This document shows, piece by piece, positions 6,431-8,857 of a stretch of 8,857 nt of DNA (its first letter is position 1; the number at the start of each line of letters is the position of its first letter). Position numbers and translations under genes: made by a program. The stretch comes from an uncultured Bacilli bacterium (GTDB lineage Bacteria > Bacillota_I > Bacilli_A > RF39 > UBA660): the NCBI GenBank assembly GCA_947628635.1, contig CANRAX010000052.1, forward strand, positions 1 through 8,857. The letters are read 5' to 3'. The notes under the pieces were generated by a model that worked only from the letters and a program-made list of their open reading frames with translations, was not told where the DNA came from and did no database searches.

Positions 6431-7018
6431 ATGAAAAGATGTAGTTGGGTAAATGAAAAAAATGAATTATATTTAAAGTATCATGATACAGAGTGGGGTA
6501 TTCCTAATTATGATGATACTTATCTTTATGAAATGCTTCTTTTAGAAACTTTTCAGGCTGGTCTATCTTGGGAGTGCATTTTAAATAAACGTGAAAGTTT
6601 TAGAAAAGCTTTTGATAATTTTAATTATAAAAAAATCGTCAATTACGACGAAAGAAAAATCAAATCTTTAATAGCTAATAAAAATATTATTAGAAATAGA
6701 TTAAAAATTAATGCTTCAATAACTAATGCTAAAATTTTTATGAATATTCAAAAAGAATATGGTAGCTTTTCAAACTATATTTGGCATTTTACAAATAGCA
6801 AACAAATAATAAATAGTTCTAACCAAATAAAAACAACTTCACCCTTATCAGATGAAATCTCAAAAGACTTAAAAAAAAGGGGAATGAAATTTGTAGGTAG
6901 TACAATCATATATTCCTATCTTCAAGCCATAGGTATAATTAATGATCACGAACCAAACTGCTTTTTAGCTAAAAAATCTTATAATGAAGCAACAAAGCAA
7001 AAACAAAACCGCATATAG
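6431..7018 (+). CDS. tag: DNA-3-methyladenine glycosylase I
   Basis: Removes 3-methyladenine from alkylated DNA as the first step of base excision repair. The 195-residue product matches the Tag family along its length: MKRCSWV at the start, YHDTEWGIP (17-25), LLLETFQAGLSWECILNKR (36-54), the KIKSLIANKNIIRNRLKI helix-hairpin region, FVGSTIIYSYLQAIGIINDH (154-173) and EPNCF. The zinc-snap ligands Cys4, His18, His173 and Cys177 are all present, as are the base-pocket Glu39 and Trp46. The length is typical. There is no ribosome site before the ATG, yet MKRCSWV is the expected family start, so the start is secure and probably leaderless. It lies 54 bases after the YolD-like gene, in the same direction, making a DNA-damage cluster. 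Its last 50 bases overlap the convergent rhomboid gene; the C-terminal tail after Cys177 is poorly conserved. Confidence 0.95.
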   Translation: MKRCSWVNEKNELYLKYHDTEWGIPNYDDTYLYEMLLLETFQAGLSWECILNKRESFRKAFDNFNYKKIVNYDERKIKSLIANKNIIRNRLKINASITNAKIFMNIQKEYGSFSNYIWHFTNSKQIINSSNQIKTTSPLSDEISKDLKKRGMKFVGSTIIYSYLQAIGIINDHEPNCFLAKKSYNEATKQKQNRI

Positions 7019-7541
7019 CTCCCACGAGATGTCCCAAATGTGAAACATTATCTTTTTTTCGTAAAACGAGATTTTTAATTTCCGAAATGATATAAAATAA
7101 ACAAATTAAAACAAAAGTAAGCGGTATTTTACCCGTTTCAATATTAACAAAAGAACTTAAAATAATAAACATATACAAAATACCACTTGAACCATAAACA
7201 TATTTTTTACTAAAAATAAAATTTACAACTCCAATAATTAAAGCACATAAAAAAATCATTTTAATAAGTAATAAACTACCATATTTTTCTTCAAGAATAG
7301 GACCAATTAATAATATTAAAGTAAAATTAGCAGCTAAATGCTCAAAACTTGAATGTCCAAAAATATGACTAATGAAAGTAAAATAAGTTAATGGATTAAG
7401 AAGACTACGCCGTCCTGATGAAAAGAAAACATCACTTTTTTTCTTAGTAAAAAAAGCTAAAACTAAGACAATTAAAGAAATAAAAAAATAACTTAAAATA
7501 ACAGGACAATTATAAGTAAACATTCCTAGAAACTTTTTCAT
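6969..7541 (-). CDS. Rhomboid-family intramembrane serine protease
   Basis: A 190-residue polytopic membrane protein with the rhomboid catalytic pattern: HLAAN (His68, Asn72) in the second membrane span, YGSSG with nucleophile Ser119, and SHLGHLVGAICG with catalytic His168. There are about six hydrophobic segments, the core rhomboid number, and no extra domain. Rhomboids cut substrate membrane helices inside the bilayer; no substrate can be read from the sequence. The frame is open back to 7592, but the ATG at 7541 is chosen: GAGGT precedes it by 8 bases, and the predicted transcript begins near 7554, after the upstream ATGs. The 3' end runs 50 bases into tag on the other strand. It is divergent from the membrane HTH gene, 162 bases away start to start. 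Confidence 0.87.
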   Translation of the reverse strand: MKKFLGMFTYNCPVILSYFFISLIVLVLAFFTKKKSDVFFSSGRRSLLNPLTYFTFISHIFGHSSFEHLAANFTLILLIGPILEEKYGSLLLIKMIFLCALIIGVVNFIFSKKYVYGSSGILYMFIILSSFVNIETGKIPLTFVLICLFYIISEIKNLVLRKKDNVSHLGHLVGAICGFVFALLLHYKIF

Positions 7542-7560
7542 TTTTATCAACCTCATCTCA

Positions 7561-7569
7561 ATTATAACA
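7561..7569 (-). promoter_or_regulatory. Extended -10 promoter of the rhomboid gene
   Basis: On the minus strand this reads TGTTATAAT, a perfect extended -10. Transcription would begin near 7554, leaving a leader of about 13 bases that contains the GAGGT ribosome site. No good -35 is present at 17-18 bases. Confidence 0.6.
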
Positions 7570-7596
7570 AAATAAACTGAAATTAGCTTCATTTTA

Positions 7597-7605
7597 TGAT
7601 AATAT
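7597..7605 (+). promoter_or_regulatory. Possible promoter of the membrane HTH gene
   Basis: TGATAATAT resembles an extended -10 (TG, one base, TAATAT), with CTGAAA (7577-7582, 4 of 6 to TTGACA) 17 bases before the hexamer. If used, the leader is about 90 bases and contains the inverted repeat at 7636-7657. The region is AT-rich and other choices exist. Confidence 0.25.
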
Positions 7606-7635
7606 AAATAAAATGCAACCTAAACTTTACAAAAT

Positions 7636-7657
7636 TTCCAAGTAAAATTGCTTGGAA
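7636..7657. repeat. Perfect 7-bp inverted repeat upstream of the HTH gene
   Basis: TTCCAAG (7636-7642) and CTTGGAA (7651-7657) are separated by 8 bases. A run of seven Ts follows at 7666-7672. A second, overlapping near-palindrome TTGCTTGGAAGCAA (7648-7661) is present. It lies between two divergent promoters, so it may be the operator of the HTH protein, or a leader hairpin/attenuator in front of it. The G/C content of the arms stands out from the surrounding AT-rich DNA. Confidence 0.45.
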
Positions 7658-7703
7658 GCAACTACTTTTTTTGCGACAATGATAACTGAAAGAGGTGATT
7701 TCT

Positions 7704-8857
7704 ATGAAGTTTGGAGACAAACTAATTAAATTAAGAAAAGAAAAAGGCTTATCCCAAGAAGAACTAGCCGAAAAATTAAATGTATCTCGACAAAGTGTTT
7801 CAAAATGGGAGAGTAATAATACTTATCCCGAAACTGATAAAATCGTACAAATATGTAATATCTTTGATTGCTCTATGGATGATCTAATAAATGATAAAAT
7901 TCTTGATATTACTAAAAGAGAAGCTCAAGATAAAAAGAAATATCAAATAATAGTTGACTCTTTTTTAGATTTTATTATTAAAACTGTTAATTTATTTAGT
8001 TCTATGAAATTTTTAGATATTTTAAAATGTCTATTTGAATTAGCAATTATTACTATTATTTTAATAATAGGAGGTTGTCTTTTTATTGGAGCTAGTGAAT
8101 TTATATTTAATAATATTTTCAGCTTTCTAAATGGAATTGCTTATCATATATTAAATAGTTTTATTGAAGGGCTATTTACTTTAATATGGCTCATACTTTC
8201 TATAATTATAATTACACATATTTTTAAAATACGTTATTTAAATTATTATGATGAGTATTTATCTAAAATGAAAAAAGAAGAACCTAATTTTATAATAAAG
8301 AATAATAAAACATTACTACCTAGAAAAACCACTAAAGAAAAAATTATCTTTCGTGATGAAGGCAATACTCCATTAGCTTTTCTAACCATTCTTTCTAAAA
8401 TAGCGATGGGTATGTTAAAAGTATTTGGCATATTCCTACTAGTAGGAGCTATCTTTATTCTCTTTGGATTAGTTGTTTCTTTAATGTTATTTATATCTTT
8501 AGCAATCTATTCTGATATATTTAAAGGTATTTCTCTTGGCCTTTTTGGGATAATAGTTTTAGGTAGTATTATTATCTATTTATTAGGAAGTTTTATTTTA
8601 AATAAAAAAATAGCTTTAAAAGTAACAATAATTTCCTTTATATTAGCTTTCTTAATAACTGCTCTTGGCACTGGACTTGCATTGCTTTCTCTAAAAGATA
8701 TTGAATTTAAAGAACAAATTAGCTTTGTAAAGAAAAAAGAATTTAAAGAAACTCTTTCTTATGAAGATAAAATGTTTATTGATTTTTCTGATTACTTAGA
8801 CTCTGTTAATTATATAATTGATAATAATATGACTACTAATGATATATTAATAACAGC
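7704..8857 (+). CDS. XRE-type HTH transcription regulator fused to a multi-span membrane domain (3' end outside window)
   Basis: The frame is open from the ATG at 7704 (with AGAGGTGAT 5 bases before it) to the right edge, 384 codons, with no stop in view. Residues 5-60 are a classic HTH_3 domain: LIKLRKEKGLSQEELAEKLN, then VSRQSVSKWESNNTYPETDKI, with the usual LINDKI end. A charged linker follows. Hydrophobic segments are then seen at about 109-131, 153-175, 236-264, 276-298 and 307-330, with a cytoplasm-like basic stretch between the second and third. With the HTH inside, five spans would put the part after residue 330 outside the cell. That part (FKETLSYEDKMFIDFSDYLDSVNYII) may be the start of an extracytoplasmic, perhaps DUF4097-like, sensor domain; this is inference. 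The protein is probably a one-component membrane-bound regulator. Likely targets are its own divergent promoter region and neighbours. HTH identity is certain; ligand and regulon are unknown. Confidence 0.88.
   Translation, partial: MKFGDKLIKLRKEKGLSQEELAEKLNVSRQSVSKWESNNTYPETDKIVQICNIFDCSMDDLINDKILDITKREAQDKKKYQIIVDSFLDFIIKTVNLFSSMKFLDILKCLFELAIITIILIIGGCLFIGASEFIFNNIFSFLNGIAYHILNSFIEGLFTLIWLILSIIIITHIFKIRYLNYYDEYLSKMKKEEPNFIIKNNKTLLPRKTTKEKIIFRDEGNTPLAFLTILSKIAMGMLKVFGIFLLVGAIFILFGLVVSLMLFISLAIYSDIFKGISLGLFGIIVLGSIIIYLLGSFILNKKIALKVTIISFILAFLITALGTGLALLSLKDIEFKEQISFVKKKEFKETLSYEDKMFIDFSDYLDSVNYIIDNNMTTNDILIT

Noticed and set aside
8246..8431. Minus-strand open frame of 61 codons
   Set aside because: It lies inside the continuous 384-codon membrane HTH gene on the other strand and has no ribosome site.
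1..8857. Reassignment of TGA to tryptophan (mycoplasma-type code)
   Set aside because: TGA acts as the stop of the GerA-type gene at the expected family length, and conserved tryptophans (for example in Tag and the HTH protein) are encoded by TGG.

Overview
The window is very AT-rich, uses TGA as a stop (the GerA-type gene ends in TGA), uses TGG for tryptophan, and has AGGAGG/GGTGA-type ribosome binding sites. This fits a low-GC Firmicute with the standard bacterial code, not a code-4 mollicute. A spore-germination receptor pair points to an endospore-former or the descendant of one. An uncultured gut-type Bacilli or Clostridia lineage is a reasonable guess, but no species can be named.

Layout: (1) the last codons of a rightward gene (to 56) meet, tail to tail, a leftward two-gene germination operon: a GerA-type A subunit (1830 to 445) and a very short GerC-like protein (448 to 53). 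(2) From a shared promoter region a rightward 23S rRNA m5U methyltransferase of the RlmD/RlmCD type follows (1975-3177). (3) Next is a rightward two-gene operon of unrecognised membrane-anchored, mostly extracytoplasmic proteins (3298-4743), with its own promoter and a weak terminator. (4) A DNA-damage block follows: a Y-family (UvrX/YqjW-like) polymerase overlapping a YolD-like gene, with a candidate LexA box between the -35 and -10 elements, and then a 3-methyladenine DNA glycosylase (Tag) that looks leaderless. (5) A leftward rhomboid protease is divergent from a rightward XRE-type HTH protein that carries about five membrane spans and runs off the right edge.

Coding density is high and no gene-free stretch reaches 300 bases; the longest gaps are about 95-165 bases and hold promoters and inverted repeats. 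Neighbouring genes overlap by 3 or 4 bases (GerA/GerC, and the left-edge gene against GerC), by 8 bases (polymerase/YolD) and by 50 bases (Tag/rhomboid, antisense). Three promoters share the extended -10 motif TGTTATAAT.

The points most worth a second look are the SOS-box placement, the truncated GerC without a lipobox in an operon lacking a B subunit, and the membrane-embedded HTH protein beside a divergent rhomboid protease. No mobile element, CRISPR array, tRNA or rRNA was recognised.
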